39,190 nucleotides of DNA from Corallococcus interemptor (lineage in GTDB: Bacteria; Myxococcota; Myxococcia; Myxococcales; Myxococcaceae): assembly GCF_003668875.1 (NCBI RefSeq), contig NZ_RAWM01000083.1, positions 1 through 39,190 on the forward strand, in the 5' to 3' direction. Both the position numbers and the translations under genes were made by a program. Shown one piece after another: positions 9,553 through 17,650 of this stretch. Position 1 is the first letter of the stretch. Every line of letters starts with the position of its first letter. Below the pieces are notes generated by a model that was not told where the DNA came from, did not search any database, and saw only the letters and a list, made by a program, of their open reading frames with translations.

Positions 9553-10779
9553 ATGTGGATGGCTTTCTGGGACACGGTGCGGCTGGCGTTCGGCACGTTC
9601 CGCTCCAACCCCCTGCGCTCCTTCCTGACGCTCCTGGGCATCGTCATCGGCGTCACCACCGTGGTGTCCATGATGGCCCTCATCGAGGGCCTGCGGAACC
9701 AGGTGAACGACCAGATGTCGGAGCTGGGCAGCGACTGCTTCCAGGTGCAGCGGCTGCCCTTCGGCCAGGGCGAGCTGTCCATCGCGGAGCTCGCGCGCCG
9801 GCCGCGCTTCACCTACGCGGACCTGGACGCCATCCGCACGCAGCCCTCCATCTCGCAGGCCGCGGGTGAGGACTCCAAGGGTGGCCAGAAGGCCTCCACC
9901 TCCGACCGCGAGTCGCGCCCCAACGTGAACGTCTGGGCCGGCACGGCGGAGTACTTCAACACCAACTCGGTGAGCCTGGAGACGGGGCGTCCCTTCACCG
10001 ACGCGGAGTTCGTGGACAGCCGGCGCGTGGCGGTGATTGGCCAGGACCTGGCGGACACGCTGTGGCCCGGCCTGGACCCCCTGGGCCGCGAGTTCCGCCT
10101 CCTGGGCCGCACCTTCCAGGTGGTGGGCACGCTCAAGCGCCGGGGCGGGTTCCTGGGCGGCGGCAGCCAGGACAACCAGGCCATGATTCCGCTGTCCACC
10201 TTCGCGTCCATGTTCGGCGTGCGCGACTTCCGCATCAGCATCCAGGCGAAGTCCCCGGAGGTGCTCCAGCGCGCGCAGGATGAGGTGACGCTGCTCATGC
10301 GCCGCCGCCACGGGCTCAAGCCGGACGAACCGGACGACTTCTTCCTCTACAACAACGCCTCCGCCACGCAGATGTTCAACAACCTGTCCTCGGCGGTGAG
10401 CGCGGCCAGCTTCGGCGTGTGCATCCTGTCGCTGCTCGTGGGCGGCATCGGCATCCTGAACATCATGCTCGTCGCCGTGACGGAGCGGACGCGGGAGATT
10501 GGCATCCGCAAGGCGCTGGGCGCCAAGCGCTACCGCATCCTCGCGCAGTTCGCGCTGGAGGCCGTGGTGCTGTCGCTGGTGGGCGGCGCCGTGGGCGTGG
10601 CGCTGGGCGTGGGCCTGGCGCACCTGGCGCGCTGGATGATCCACCTGCCCACGGAGGTCCCCATGTGGTCCGTCATCGTGTCGCTGGTGATGAGCTGTGG
10701 CGTGGGGCTGGCGTTCGGCATCTACCCGGCCGCGCGCGCCGCGAAGCTGGACCCCGTGGAGGCGATGCGCACGGAGTAG
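9553..10779 (+). CDS. MacB/FtsX-type ABC transporter permease, second of a pair
   Basis: Also 408 residues with the same architecture: TM1 (RSNPLRSFLTLLGIVIGVTTVVSMMAL), a periplasmic core, and a C-terminal FtsX domain containing LLVGGIGILNIMLVAVTERTREIGIRKALGAK and ending PAARAAKLDPVEAMRTE. A GGGAG lies about 10 bases before the ATG. The periplasmic core differs clearly from that of the first permease, while the membrane segments are alike. This suits an ancient duplication that produced two subunits of one transporter. The unit ends at a strong hairpin at 10803. The ATPase must be encoded elsewhere or lie outside the window. Confidence 0.87.
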   Translation: MWMAFWDTVRLAFGTFRSNPLRSFLTLLGIVIGVTTVVSMMALIEGLRNQVNDQMSELGSDCFQVQRLPFGQGELSIAELARRPRFTYADLDAIRTQPSISQAAGEDSKGGQKASTSDRESRPNVNVWAGTAEYFNTNSVSLETGRPFTDAEFVDSRRVAVIGQDLADTLWPGLDPLGREFRLLGRTFQVVGTLKRRGGFLGGGSQDNQAMIPLSTFASMFGVRDFRISIQAKSPEVLQRAQDEVTLLMRRRHGLKPDEPDDFFLYNNASATQMFNNLSSAVSAASFGVCILSLLVGGIGILNIMLVAVTERTREIGIRKALGAKRYRILAQFALEAVVLSLVGGAVGVALGVGLAHLARWMIHLPTEVPMWSVIVSLVMSCGVGLAFGIYPAARAAKLDPVEAMRTE

Positions 10780-10802
10780 CGCGCACGCTTCTTCGCATGA
10801 AG

Positions 10803-10840
10803 AAGGCCCCGTCCCGGCATGAAGCGGGAGGGGCCTTTTT
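10803..10840. terminator. Rho-independent terminator, probably bidirectional
   Basis: The arms AAGGCCCCGTCCCG and CGGGAGGGGCCTT pair with one bulged base around a short loop and run into TTTTT. It lies between the end of the permease gene (10779) and the stop of the minus-strand peptide gene (10868), so it can serve the plus-strand unit and, less efficiently, the convergent one. Confidence 0.8.
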
Positions 10841-10867
10841 CACATCACGGTCGTGTCCGGCCCGGGA

Positions 10868-11041
10868 CTACGGGCAGGGGTACGTACAGGTGATCTGCCC
10901 GGTGATGGGGTTCTTGAAACACGTGGGCGTGCAGTCCTGCGCGTCGGCGGAGGACGGCGTGGCGGCGATGCCCAGGCCCATCACGGTGGCGGCGGCGGCG
11001 AGGACGAAGGCGATGCGACGGACGTTCTTGCGAGCCTGCAT
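10868..11041 (-). CDS. Small secreted Cys-rich peptide (57 aa precursor)
   Basis: A short gene. The precursor begins MQARKNVRRIAFVLAAAATV, has a clear Sec signal peptide, and is probably cut after the ADA near residue 34. The mature peptide would be about 23 residues, begin QDCTPTC, end TCTYPCP, and hold four cysteines in a CxxxC ... CxxxC pattern around the turn NPITGQ, enough for two disulfides. A GGGAGA Shine-Dalgarno sits about 7 bases before the ATG. The stop lies just beyond a shared terminator, and the 166 bases upstream to the next gene can hold its promoter. I do not recognise a family. The signal peptide, ribosome site and paired cysteines make a real gene likely. Confidence 0.72.
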   Translation of the reverse strand: MQARKNVRRIAFVLAAAATVMGLGIAATPSSADAQDCTPTCFKNPITGQITCTYPCP

Positions 11042-11207
11042 GGTGTCGTCTCCCTACGTTGTGTTGGCGCTGCACGGAGCACTCTAGGGACCGGGACTGA
11101 CAACACCACTGGCGAGTTTGCAGGCACGCGCGCACGCGCGGAGGGCGGGGCGCCAGGGCGCCGCACGCGGGAAGAAAATTGAAACGCCGGTGCGGCGAAA
11201 CGATGCG

Positions 11208-11984
11208 TCACGGCCTGGGAGTGGGGGTGCGGCTCCACTGGTAGCCCACCGTCGCGCCCGTGCCGATGAGCGAGAACGCGAGGTAGCGGCGCACGAAGTC
11301 CAGCCGCTCGCTGCTGCCGGCCAGGTGCTTCAAGCCTTCATGCGCGGCGAGGCCCAGCAGCATTCCCACGGTCGCGCCGCCGAGCGCGCCCAGGTACGCG
11401 TGGCCGCGGTCCTGGCTGTCGTTGAACGCGACCTCGCCCATGCCCCACGTGCCCAGCGCGGCGATGGGCGGCGTGACGACCATGGCCGCGCCGAACGCGC
11501 CCACCTCCAGCTCCATCCACCGGCCTTGCGGATAGGAGGGATGCACGAAGAGGAAGCGCCCTGGAAGTGACGCGAGCACGGTGCCCGCGGCGGCCTCGGC
11601 TGCGGTGGCGCCCAGGCGCGTGTCGCCGCCCACGCGGGTCGCGGCCCAGACGGCGCCCAGGGGCAGCAGCGTGACCCCGCCATGCGCGGCCCACGTGCCG
11701 GCGGACAACGGCGCCTCCGTGTCGGGCTCGCCGTGCGGAATGAAGGGCCGCAGCGGACGCGGCGGCACCGCGGGTGGCGGAGGCTCCGTGCCCAGGAGCG
11801 GCGCATCCAGGACGGTGGGCGTCAAAGGAGGCGGAGGAGGCTCGGGCTGCGCCGGTGAGACAGGTGAAACATCCTCCGGGGGCGGCACGTCCTGCATCCA
11901 CACGGAGGCCCCCGCGGCCGGTGCCCCCAGCAGGCCCAGCAACAGGAGCGCCCCGCGCGCTGGTGCCATCTCCCGCTGCCCCAT
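11208..11984 (-). CDS. Exported hypothetical protein with Pro-rich linker and hydrophobic C-terminal half
   Basis: No family recognised. I use the ATG at 11984 because GGGGAGGA stands about 10 bases upstream; the ATG at 11969 is an alternative. The 258-residue product opens with a signal peptide (ALLLLGLLGAPAAGA), then a linker of about 70 residues very rich in Pro. The rest has four or five stretches dense in Gly, Ala and Leu (GGVTLLPLGAVWAA, AAGTVLASLPGRFLFV, GAFGAAMVVTPPIAAL, GALGGATVGMLLGLAA, AFSLIGTGATVGYQW). These could be membrane helices or outer-membrane strands ending in an aromatic residue. The long promoter-sized gap to the plus-strand phospholipase gene suggests divergent transcription. 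Confidence 0.65.
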   Translation of the reverse strand: MGQREMAPARGALLLLGLLGAPAAGASVWMQDVPPPEDVSPVSPAQPEPPPPPLTPTVLDAPLLGTEPPPPAVPPRPLRPFIPHGEPDTEAPLSAGTWAAHGGVTLLPLGAVWAATRVGGDTRLGATAAEAAAGTVLASLPGRFLFVHPSYPQGRWMELEVGAFGAAMVVTPPIAALGTWGMGEVAFNDSQDRGHAYLGALGGATVGMLLGLAAHEGLKHLAGSSERLDFVRRYLAFSLIGTGATVGYQWSRTPTPRP

Positions 11985-12173
11985 GCCGTGTCCGTCCTCC
12001 CCGCGAGTCCGCACCCAGCAGTGCGCACGCGGCGCGTCCAGCACCACCGGGCTCTCGTGCGACGGGGCTCAACCGTCAGCGGGTGGACGGTGTCCCTGTC
12101 CATCGATGTGCTTCCGCGACTCCGGGACACACGGTGGATGCGGAAGGGCGGGGGCTGCCCTAGCTTTGCGGCC

Positions 12174-13418
12174 GTGCGGCTGGTCTGGCCCATCCTGCTC
12201 GCCCTGCTCGCCGCGGGGTGTCCCTACCCGAACCACCGACAGGACCTGCGCCTGCGCGCGCTGCCGGAGGACCCGGCGGAACGGGACCTCGCCATCGAGC
12301 AGACGCTGGGCATCCCGATGGAGCCCGGCAACGCCGCGGAGCTGGTGCAGAACGGCCAGGTCTTCGACGTCATCGAGGAGGAGATCCGCGCTGCCCGCTC
12401 CAGCATCCACATCGCCAGCTACATCTGGCGTCCGGGCATCCCGTCGGACCGGCTGCTCATCGCGCTGCGCGAGCGGGCTCCCGGCGTGCAGTGCCGGGTC
12501 ATCGTGGATCCGCTGGGCAGCGTGAACTTCGAGGTCGTGGCCCCGGTGCTCGCGGACGCGGGCTGCGACGTGCGCATCTACCGGCCCTATCAGGGCGCGG
12601 TGACGTCGCTGGATGCCGTGCGGATCCGCGCGCGCATGCACCGCAAGATGGTCATCCGCGACGGCGAGGCCGCGCTGACGGGCGGCTTCGGCATCTGGCG
12701 CAGCTGGCTGGGCAACGGCGACGCGCCGGAGACCTGGCGGGACACCAACGTGCGGGTGCGAGGCCCCGCCGTTCGAGGCTTCCAGCTGGCCTTCGCGCAG
12801 AACTGGCAGGAGTCCGGCGGTCCCTTCCTGCCCCCGGAGTCCTTCCCGGACCTCGCGCCCGCGGGCAACGCGCGCGCCGTCTTCGTCGCCAGCACCGGCC
12901 ACCGGTTCCTCTCGGATGCGTCGAAGATGTGGCTCTTGTCCATCGCCGCCGCGAAGCACCGGCTGTGGATCGCCAACTCGTACTTCATCCCGTCGGAAGC
13001 CATCAGCGACATGCTCATCCTCAAGGCGCGCGAGGGCGTGGACGTGCGGGTGCTGGTGCCCGGCCGCTACCACGACGTGAAGCCCGTGTACAACGCGCAG
13101 CGGGCGTCCTACGCGCGGCTGTTGGAGGCCGGCGTGCGCATCTACGAGTACGAGATCTCGATGATGCATTCCAAGACGCTGGTCGCGGACGACACGCTGT
13201 GCGTCGTGGGCTCCACGAACATGGATCCGCTGGCGCTCAGTCACACCGACGAGGGCTCGGTGATGGTGGAGGATCCGGTGCTGGCGGAGGAGCTGGCGAA
13301 GGCCTTCGAGCAGGACCTCACGCACTCGGCGGAGGTCCACTGGCACGGCTGGAAGCGGCGGGGCCTGCTTCAGAAGCTGGCCGAGCAGCTCCCGGGGCTC
13401 ATCGGCGACTTCCTGTGA
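12174..13418 (+). CDS. Phospholipase D superfamily lipoprotein (cardiolipin-synthase-like)
   Basis: A two-HKD enzyme of about 414 residues. GTG 12174 gives a textbook lipoprotein signal, (V)RLVWPILLALLAAGC; an in-frame ATG at 12138 would add 12 residues, and the frame is open back to 11988. The first catalytic motif is HRKMVIRD (His156, Lys158, Asp163) followed by GGFGI. The second is HSKTLVADD (His332, Lys334, Asp339) followed by GSTNMDPLALSHTDE. Both catalytic lysine/histidine pairs are intact, so phosphatidyl transfer or phospholipid hydrolysis is likely. Classic cardiolipin synthases are anchored by N-terminal TM helices, whereas this one seems to be lipid-anchored, so its active site would lie in the periplasm or outer membrane. 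A secreted phospholipase remains possible. Confidence 0.86.
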   Translation: MRLVWPILLALLAAGCPYPNHRQDLRLRALPEDPAERDLAIEQTLGIPMEPGNAAELVQNGQVFDVIEEEIRAARSSIHIASYIWRPGIPSDRLLIALRERAPGVQCRVIVDPLGSVNFEVVAPVLADAGCDVRIYRPYQGAVTSLDAVRIRARMHRKMVIRDGEAALTGGFGIWRSWLGNGDAPETWRDTNVRVRGPAVRGFQLAFAQNWQESGGPFLPPESFPDLAPAGNARAVFVASTGHRFLSDASKMWLLSIAAAKHRLWIANSYFIPSEAISDMLILKAREGVDVRVLVPGRYHDVKPVYNAQRASYARLLEAGVRIYEYEISMMHSKTLVADDTLCVVGSTNMDPLALSHTDEGSVMVEDPVLAEELAKAFEQDLTHSAEVHWHGWKRRGLLQKLAEQLPGLIGDFL

Positions 13419-13514
13419 TGCCTTGAAGCCAGGCCCTCGGTTGGCTGCCTGACGGGCTGACAGGGGATGCCCTGTGCGGGAAGGCAGCCAGGGCCGGGTC
13501 GCGTTGGTCTCTTC

Positions 13515-15473
13515 ATGCCTTCGATTCGACCGTTCCTTGCCGCGCTGTTGTCGCTGACCGTGGGCCTGCCGGTGTTCGCGGCCGGGCCCGCCGTGTGGGG
13601 CGAGGGGATGATGGTGAAGGTGCGGCCGGGGACCGCCGCAAGGAGCGCCACCGAGGTGCGCCTCACCGCCGCGCGCAACGAGTTCGTCTCCTTCCAGGTG
13701 GCCCTGCACGGAGGTGACACGGGGCTCGAGGGCGTGCGCGCGAAGCTGCCCGCGCTGGAGGGGCCCGCTACGCTGAAGGGTCCGGACGTGACGCTGTACC
13801 GCGAGGCGCTGGTCACCACGAAGCAGGCATCGGTGGCGGGAGAGCCGGTGGGCGCGTGGCCGGACGGGCTGGTGCCGGACACGGATGAGATCGCCGGTGA
13901 GACGCGGAGCGCCTTTCCCTTCGACGTGCCGGCGAAGGAGGCGCGAGCCCTCTGGGTGGACGTGCACGTGCCCGCCGGCGCGCCGCCCGGCGACTACGTG
14001 GGGACGGTGATGGTGGAGGCGGACGGAGGCTTCCAGCGGCAGGTGACGGCGAGGCTGACGGTGGTGGACGCGGCGCTGCCGAGCACGTCCTCGCTGTCCT
14101 CGGCGTTCCTGCTCTGGCCGCCGCACGTGTGCCGGGCGCACACGGGCCGCGAGGACTGCACGCCGGAGGAGCTGCAGCCGCTGCTCGCGCGCTACCAGCG
14201 GATGGCCTTGGAGCACCGCTTCACGCTGTCCAGCCTCTTCCCGCGCAAGCCGTGGCCGCCGGAGTGGAGCGGCTTCGACGCGACGTGGGGACCGTACCTG
14301 GAGGGCACGGCGCCCAACCGGTTGCAGGGCGCGCGGATGACGAGCCTGGAGTACGTGGGTCCGCTCGACGCGGCGAACCTGAAGAACTTCACGGCGCACA
14401 TGAAGGCGAAGGGCTGGCTGGACCGCGCCTATGTGCAGCTGGGGGACGAACCGCCCTACGGCACGACCTTCCCGCAGGTGCACGCGAACGGAGACCTGGT
14501 GCGCCAGGCGGCGCCCGGGCTGCGCACGATGCTGACGACGAACTCGCGCGAGCTGAGGGCCAACACGCTGGAGGACCAGGTGGACGTGGCGGTGCCACTG
14601 GTGAACCACCTGGACGGAACGGAAGCGAGCTTCCGGGGCGACCAGCGCGGGACGTACACGGACTTCCTGAAGCGTCCGGGAACTGAATTGTGGATGTATC
14701 AGAGCTGCATGAGCCACGGCTGTGCGTATGGGACCAACGCGCCGGAGAACAAGCCGGGCGCGGGCTGGCCGTCGTACATGCTGGACCGGTCGGCGGCGAA
14801 GGCGCGAGCGATGGAGTGGGTGACGTTCCTGCAGGGCGCGACGGGCGAGCTCTACTACCAGACGGTGGGCATGCTCTCCACGGCGTGGGAGGACCAGTAC
14901 CGCTTCAACGGCAACGGGGACGGGACGCTCTTCTATCCGGGCACGCCGAAAGCCATTGGAGGAAAGACAGACGTGCCGGTGGCGTCGCTGCGGCTCAAGC
15001 TCATCCGTCAGGGCATGCAGGACTACGAATGGCTCAAGGCGGTGAGTGACGCGGGAGACCCGGACTACGCGCGCAAGGTGGCCAGGGACCTGATCCCCGC
15101 CGCGTCGCGGGTAACGGACGACGGCGCCGCCTTCGACGCGGCAAGGCTCAAGCTCATCCAGCGCTACGAAGAGCTGACCGCCACTCCGACGCCGGACGCG
15201 GGAACGCAGCAGCCGGATGCAGGCACGCAGACGCCGACGGACGGAGGCACGCTGCCCCTGCCGGAGGAGGCCGCGGGAGGACCGTCGAGGGGCTCGCCCG
15301 GCTCCAGCTCCGATGTGGCACCGGACGCGGTGGCCGACGCCCAGGCAGGAGGCTGCACCACGGGCGGCGGTGGCACGGCAACGGTCGCGGGAGGCCTGTT
15401 GTTCGCGGGCTGGGCGCTCGGAGGCATGCGCCGTCAGCGAGCCCGCGTGACCGTACCCGCGCGGAAGAAGTAG
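13515..15473 (+). CDS. Secreted DUF4091 protein with MYXO-CTERM-like tail
   Basis: A 652-residue exported protein. The signal peptide is MPSIRPFLAALLSLTVGLPVFA; an upstream ATG at 13467 would add 16 residues. An N-terminal beta-rich region (residues 25-190) precedes a TIM-barrel-like DUF4091 domain, with DRAYVQLGDEPPYG, ELWMYQSCMSHGC, ELYYQTVGMLSTAWEDQYRFNGNGDGTLFYPG and SLRLKLIRQGMQDYEWL. The family resembles glycoside hydrolases but has no established substrate. After residue 570 a Thr/Pro/Asp/Gly linker (TPDAGTQQPDAGTQ) leads to GGCTTGGGG, a hydrophobic helix and a basic end (RRQRARVTVPARKK). That matches the layout of the MYXO-CTERM sorting signal, which retains proteins in the outer envelope of myxobacteria. 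Confidence 0.8.
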   Translation: MPSIRPFLAALLSLTVGLPVFAAGPAVWGEGMMVKVRPGTAARSATEVRLTAARNEFVSFQVALHGGDTGLEGVRAKLPALEGPATLKGPDVTLYREALVTTKQASVAGEPVGAWPDGLVPDTDEIAGETRSAFPFDVPAKEARALWVDVHVPAGAPPGDYVGTVMVEADGGFQRQVTARLTVVDAALPSTSSLSSAFLLWPPHVCRAHTGREDCTPEELQPLLARYQRMALEHRFTLSSLFPRKPWPPEWSGFDATWGPYLEGTAPNRLQGARMTSLEYVGPLDAANLKNFTAHMKAKGWLDRAYVQLGDEPPYGTTFPQVHANGDLVRQAAPGLRTMLTTNSRELRANTLEDQVDVAVPLVNHLDGTEASFRGDQRGTYTDFLKRPGTELWMYQSCMSHGCAYGTNAPENKPGAGWPSYMLDRSAAKARAMEWVTFLQGATGELYYQTVGMLSTAWEDQYRFNGNGDGTLFYPGTPKAIGGKTDVPVASLRLKLIRQGMQDYEWLKAVSDAGDPDYARKVARDLIPAASRVTDDGAAFDAARLKLIQRYEELTATPTPDAGTQQPDAGTQTPTDGGTLPLPEEAAGGPSRGSPGSSSDVAPDAVADAQAGGCTTGGGGTATVAGGLLFAGWALGGMRRQRARVTVPARKK

Positions 15474-15551
15474 CCACAGGGACGGCAGGCGAATCGCGCA
15501 CGCCTGCCGCAACGCGCCAGGAAGGGGCCTCCCTGCCGGAGGCACACCGCG

Positions 15552-15580
15552 AAAACCTGTCCGACAGTCGGACAGGTTTT
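15552..15580. terminator. Perfect 13-bp inverted repeat, terminator or operator
   Basis: AAAACCTGTCCGA and its exact complement TCGGACAGGTTTT flank a 3-base loop. A on the left arm and T on the right make it able to end transcription from both sides, and it follows the DUF4091 gene by 78 bases. However, the half sequence GTCGGACAGG recurs at 15630-15639, between this palindrome and the GNAT start, so a protein-binding role or a dispersed extragenic palindrome is also possible. The rest of 15474-15710 holds nothing else I can support. Confidence 0.6.
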
Positions 15581-15710
15581 GGAGCATCGCGTCCCGGGCG
15601 CCCGGTCGGGGTCGCCAGGTCGGACCCATGTCGGACAGGGGAGGTACAACCCTGGCTGCCTGCCTGGAAGCGCCGCTCAAGGTCCGCGCCGTCATGCTAG
15701 AGGGCGGCGC

Positions 15711-16235
15711 ATGAGCACGGACGTGGTGAAGCGAGCCGTCATCCGCGAGGCGCGGCCCGAGGACGACCAGGCGATTGGCGAGCTGTTGGTGGAGGCCTAC
15801 GTCACGCAGTACGCGAAGAAGCTGCCGGAGGTCGTCTACTCCGCCGAGCGCAAGGCGTTCCTGCGCGACGTCGCCTCCCGGCGCAAGGTGTGCACCATGC
15901 TGGTGGCGGAGGTGGACGGAGAAGTCGCCGGCACCGTGGCCCTGTACCCGCCCGAAGCGCCCGGCACCGAAGCCTGGCTGCCCCGCACGGCGGACCTGCG
16001 CGCCCTGGCCACCTCGGTGCGCTACCACGGCCAGGGCCTGGCCCAGCCGCTGCTGGCGGAGGCGGAGGTCCTCGCGAAGCGCTGGGGCGTGGACGCCATC
16101 TCCCTCCACGTCCGCCGGGGCGCGGAGGGCGTCGCGCGCATGTACCAGCGCCGCGGCTACCAGCGGACGCCGGAAGGCGACATGGACCGCCTCCCGGACG
16201 TGTTCCTGGAGGCGTACCTGCTGCCCCTGAAGTGA
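15711..16235 (+). CDS. GNAT-family N-acetyltransferase
   Basis: A cytoplasmic acetyl-CoA-dependent transferase of 174 residues, a normal GNAT length. It begins with the typical VIREARPEDDQAIGELLVEAY helix. The core strand TMLVAEVDGEVAGTVALYP is followed by LRALATSVRYHGQGLAQPLLAEAEVLAKRWG, where the acetyl-CoA loop usually reads R/Q-x-x-G-x-G/A; here it is RYHGQGLA. The last strands (ISLHVRRGAEGVARMYQRRGYQRT) are standard. An AGAGGG stands 5 bases before the ATG. The substrate cannot be predicted. It may be transcribed alone, since the Pnkp-like gene follows only after 179 bases. Confidence 0.85.
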   Translation: MSTDVVKRAVIREARPEDDQAIGELLVEAYVTQYAKKLPEVVYSAERKAFLRDVASRRKVCTMLVAEVDGEVAGTVALYPPEAPGTEAWLPRTADLRALATSVRYHGQGLAQPLLAEAEVLAKRWGVDAISLHVRRGAEGVARMYQRRGYQRTPEGDMDRLPDVFLEAYLLPLK

Positions 16236-16414
16236 CGCATGTCAGGCGGGAACGCGTTCAACCGTGGAGAGCGCATCCCGTCTGACGCCGGAGGGTCCGC
16301 GAACGCTCGCATGACCCGGGCACCGGAGGGGATCACGCGCCGGAGTCGTGGCGTGCGTCCTGCCCCGGAAGGGGCGCCGGTCGGTACGCCGACCCCCCAC
16401 CCGGTGTTCCCATC

Positions 16415-17644
16415 ATGATGATTCCCATTCCCGAGCAGTCGCTCGTGTTGCTCCTGGGCCCCTCCGGCTCCGGCAAGTCCACCCTCGCCAACGCGCACTT
16501 CCTCCCGGAAGACGTGCTGCCCGGCACGGGCAATGAAACCAGGCTCCACGAAGAGGTGGCGCGAAGGCTCGCCAGGGGCACGCTCACCGTCATCGACGGA
16601 GTGCCCCTGAGCGCCGAGTCGCGCCGCCACTACGTCACCCTGGCGCGCGAGCACCACGTCGCCCTGGTCGCGGTGGCCCTGGACACGCCGGAGGCGCTCT
16701 GTCTGGAGCGAAACCGCACGCGCACCGGTGCGCACGCCAGTCCCAAGGCCCTGCGCAACCAGGTGCAGCAGCTCCAGAACGCGCTGAAGGGGCTGACGAA
16801 GGAAGGCATCCGGCACGTGCACGTGCTCACGCCGGAAACCGTCGGAGCGGTGGCCTTCGAGCACCGCCCGCTGCCCAGCCGCCGCCACGACGAGCACGGC
16901 CCCTTCGACATCATCGGAGACATCCACGGCTGCTTCACGGAGCTGCGGTCCCTGCTGACGGAGCTGGGCTTCACGGTCGCGCCGCGAGCGGACGGAAGCC
17001 CCGGCTTCGACGTGGCCACGCCCGCCGGCCGCAAGGTCGTCTTCCTGGGCGACCTGGTGGACCGCGGTCCCGGCGTGACGGACGTGCTGCGCCTGGTGAT
17101 GGGCATGGTCGAGGCAGGCACGGCGCTGTGCGTGCCGGGCAACCACGAGTTCAAGCTGCTCAAGAAGCTGCGTGGCAAGGACGTGCGCGTGGGGCGCGGC
17201 CTCGCGATGACGCTGGAGCAGCTGGAGCGAGAGCCGCCCGGGTTCTCCCAGGCGGTCGCCGACTTCATCGAGGCCCGCTCGCCGCACTACGTCCTGGACG
17301 ACGGCCGCCTGGTGGCCGCGCACGCGGGCCTGAAGGCGCCCATGCACGGCCGGGACACCCCGGAGGTGCGTGACTTCGCCCTCTACGGAGAAACCACGGG
17401 CGAAGCGGACGCCTACGGCCTGCCGGTGCGAGCCGACTGGGCTCGCGACTACCAGGGGCAGGCCATGGTCGTGTACGGCCACACCCCCGTACCGGAGTCC
17501 GAGTGGGTGAACAACACCGTCTGCGTGGACACGGGCTGTGTCTTCGGAGGCAAGCTGACCGCGCTGCGCTATCCGGAGCGTGAGTTCGTCTCCGTGCCCG
17601 CGCAGCACGAATACTGGGCCTCACGGAGCCACGCGGCCCCGTGA
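16415..17644 (+). CDS. Pnkp-like polynucleotide kinase/phosphatase without ligase domain
   Basis: Residues 10-150 resemble the kinase domain of bacterial Pnkp, with P-loop GPSGSGKS (Lys21, Ser22), TLTVIDGVPLSAESRRHYV and ERNRTRTG ... NALKGLTKEGIRHVHVL. Residues 163-400 are the calcineurin-like phosphatase: GDIHGC (168-173), GDLVDRGP (212-219), GNHE (242-245), AAHAG (301-305) and YGHTP (354-358), all metal ligands present. Known Pnkp proteins of about 850 residues continue into an RNA ligase; here the frame stops at 409, 6 bases before a convergent gene. After the P-loop, LPGTGNET stands where characterised kinases carry an Asp and an Arg used in catalysis, so kinase activity is doubtful while the phosphatase looks sound. 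No Hen1-like partner is nearby. ATG 16415 lacks a clear ribosome site; ATG 16418 is equally possible. Confidence 0.83.
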   Translation: MMIPIPEQSLVLLLGPSGSGKSTLANAHFLPEDVLPGTGNETRLHEEVARRLARGTLTVIDGVPLSAESRRHYVTLAREHHVALVAVALDTPEALCLERNRTRTGAHASPKALRNQVQQLQNALKGLTKEGIRHVHVLTPETVGAVAFEHRPLPSRRHDEHGPFDIIGDIHGCFTELRSLLTELGFTVAPRADGSPGFDVATPAGRKVVFLGDLVDRGPGVTDVLRLVMGMVEAGTALCVPGNHEFKLLKKLRGKDVRVGRGLAMTLEQLEREPPGFSQAVADFIEARSPHYVLDDGRLVAAHAGLKAPMHGRDTPEVRDFALYGETTGEADAYGLPVRADWARDYQGQAMVVYGHTPVPESEWVNNTVCVDTGCVFGGKLTALRYPEREFVSVPAQHEYWASRSHAAP

Positions 17645-17650
17645 GGCTGC

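Noticed and set aside
8035-10644. An 869-codon minus-strand frame opposite the permeases
   Set aside because: His/Arg/Gln-rich antisense frame; both permeases on the plus strand have conserved family motifs and ribosome sites.
12069-16109. A minus-strand open frame of over 1300 codons
   Set aside because: It runs antisense to the phospholipase, DUF4091 and GNAT genes, is extremely rich in Arg, His and Gln with no motif, and is the mirror of third-position GC bias in the real genes.
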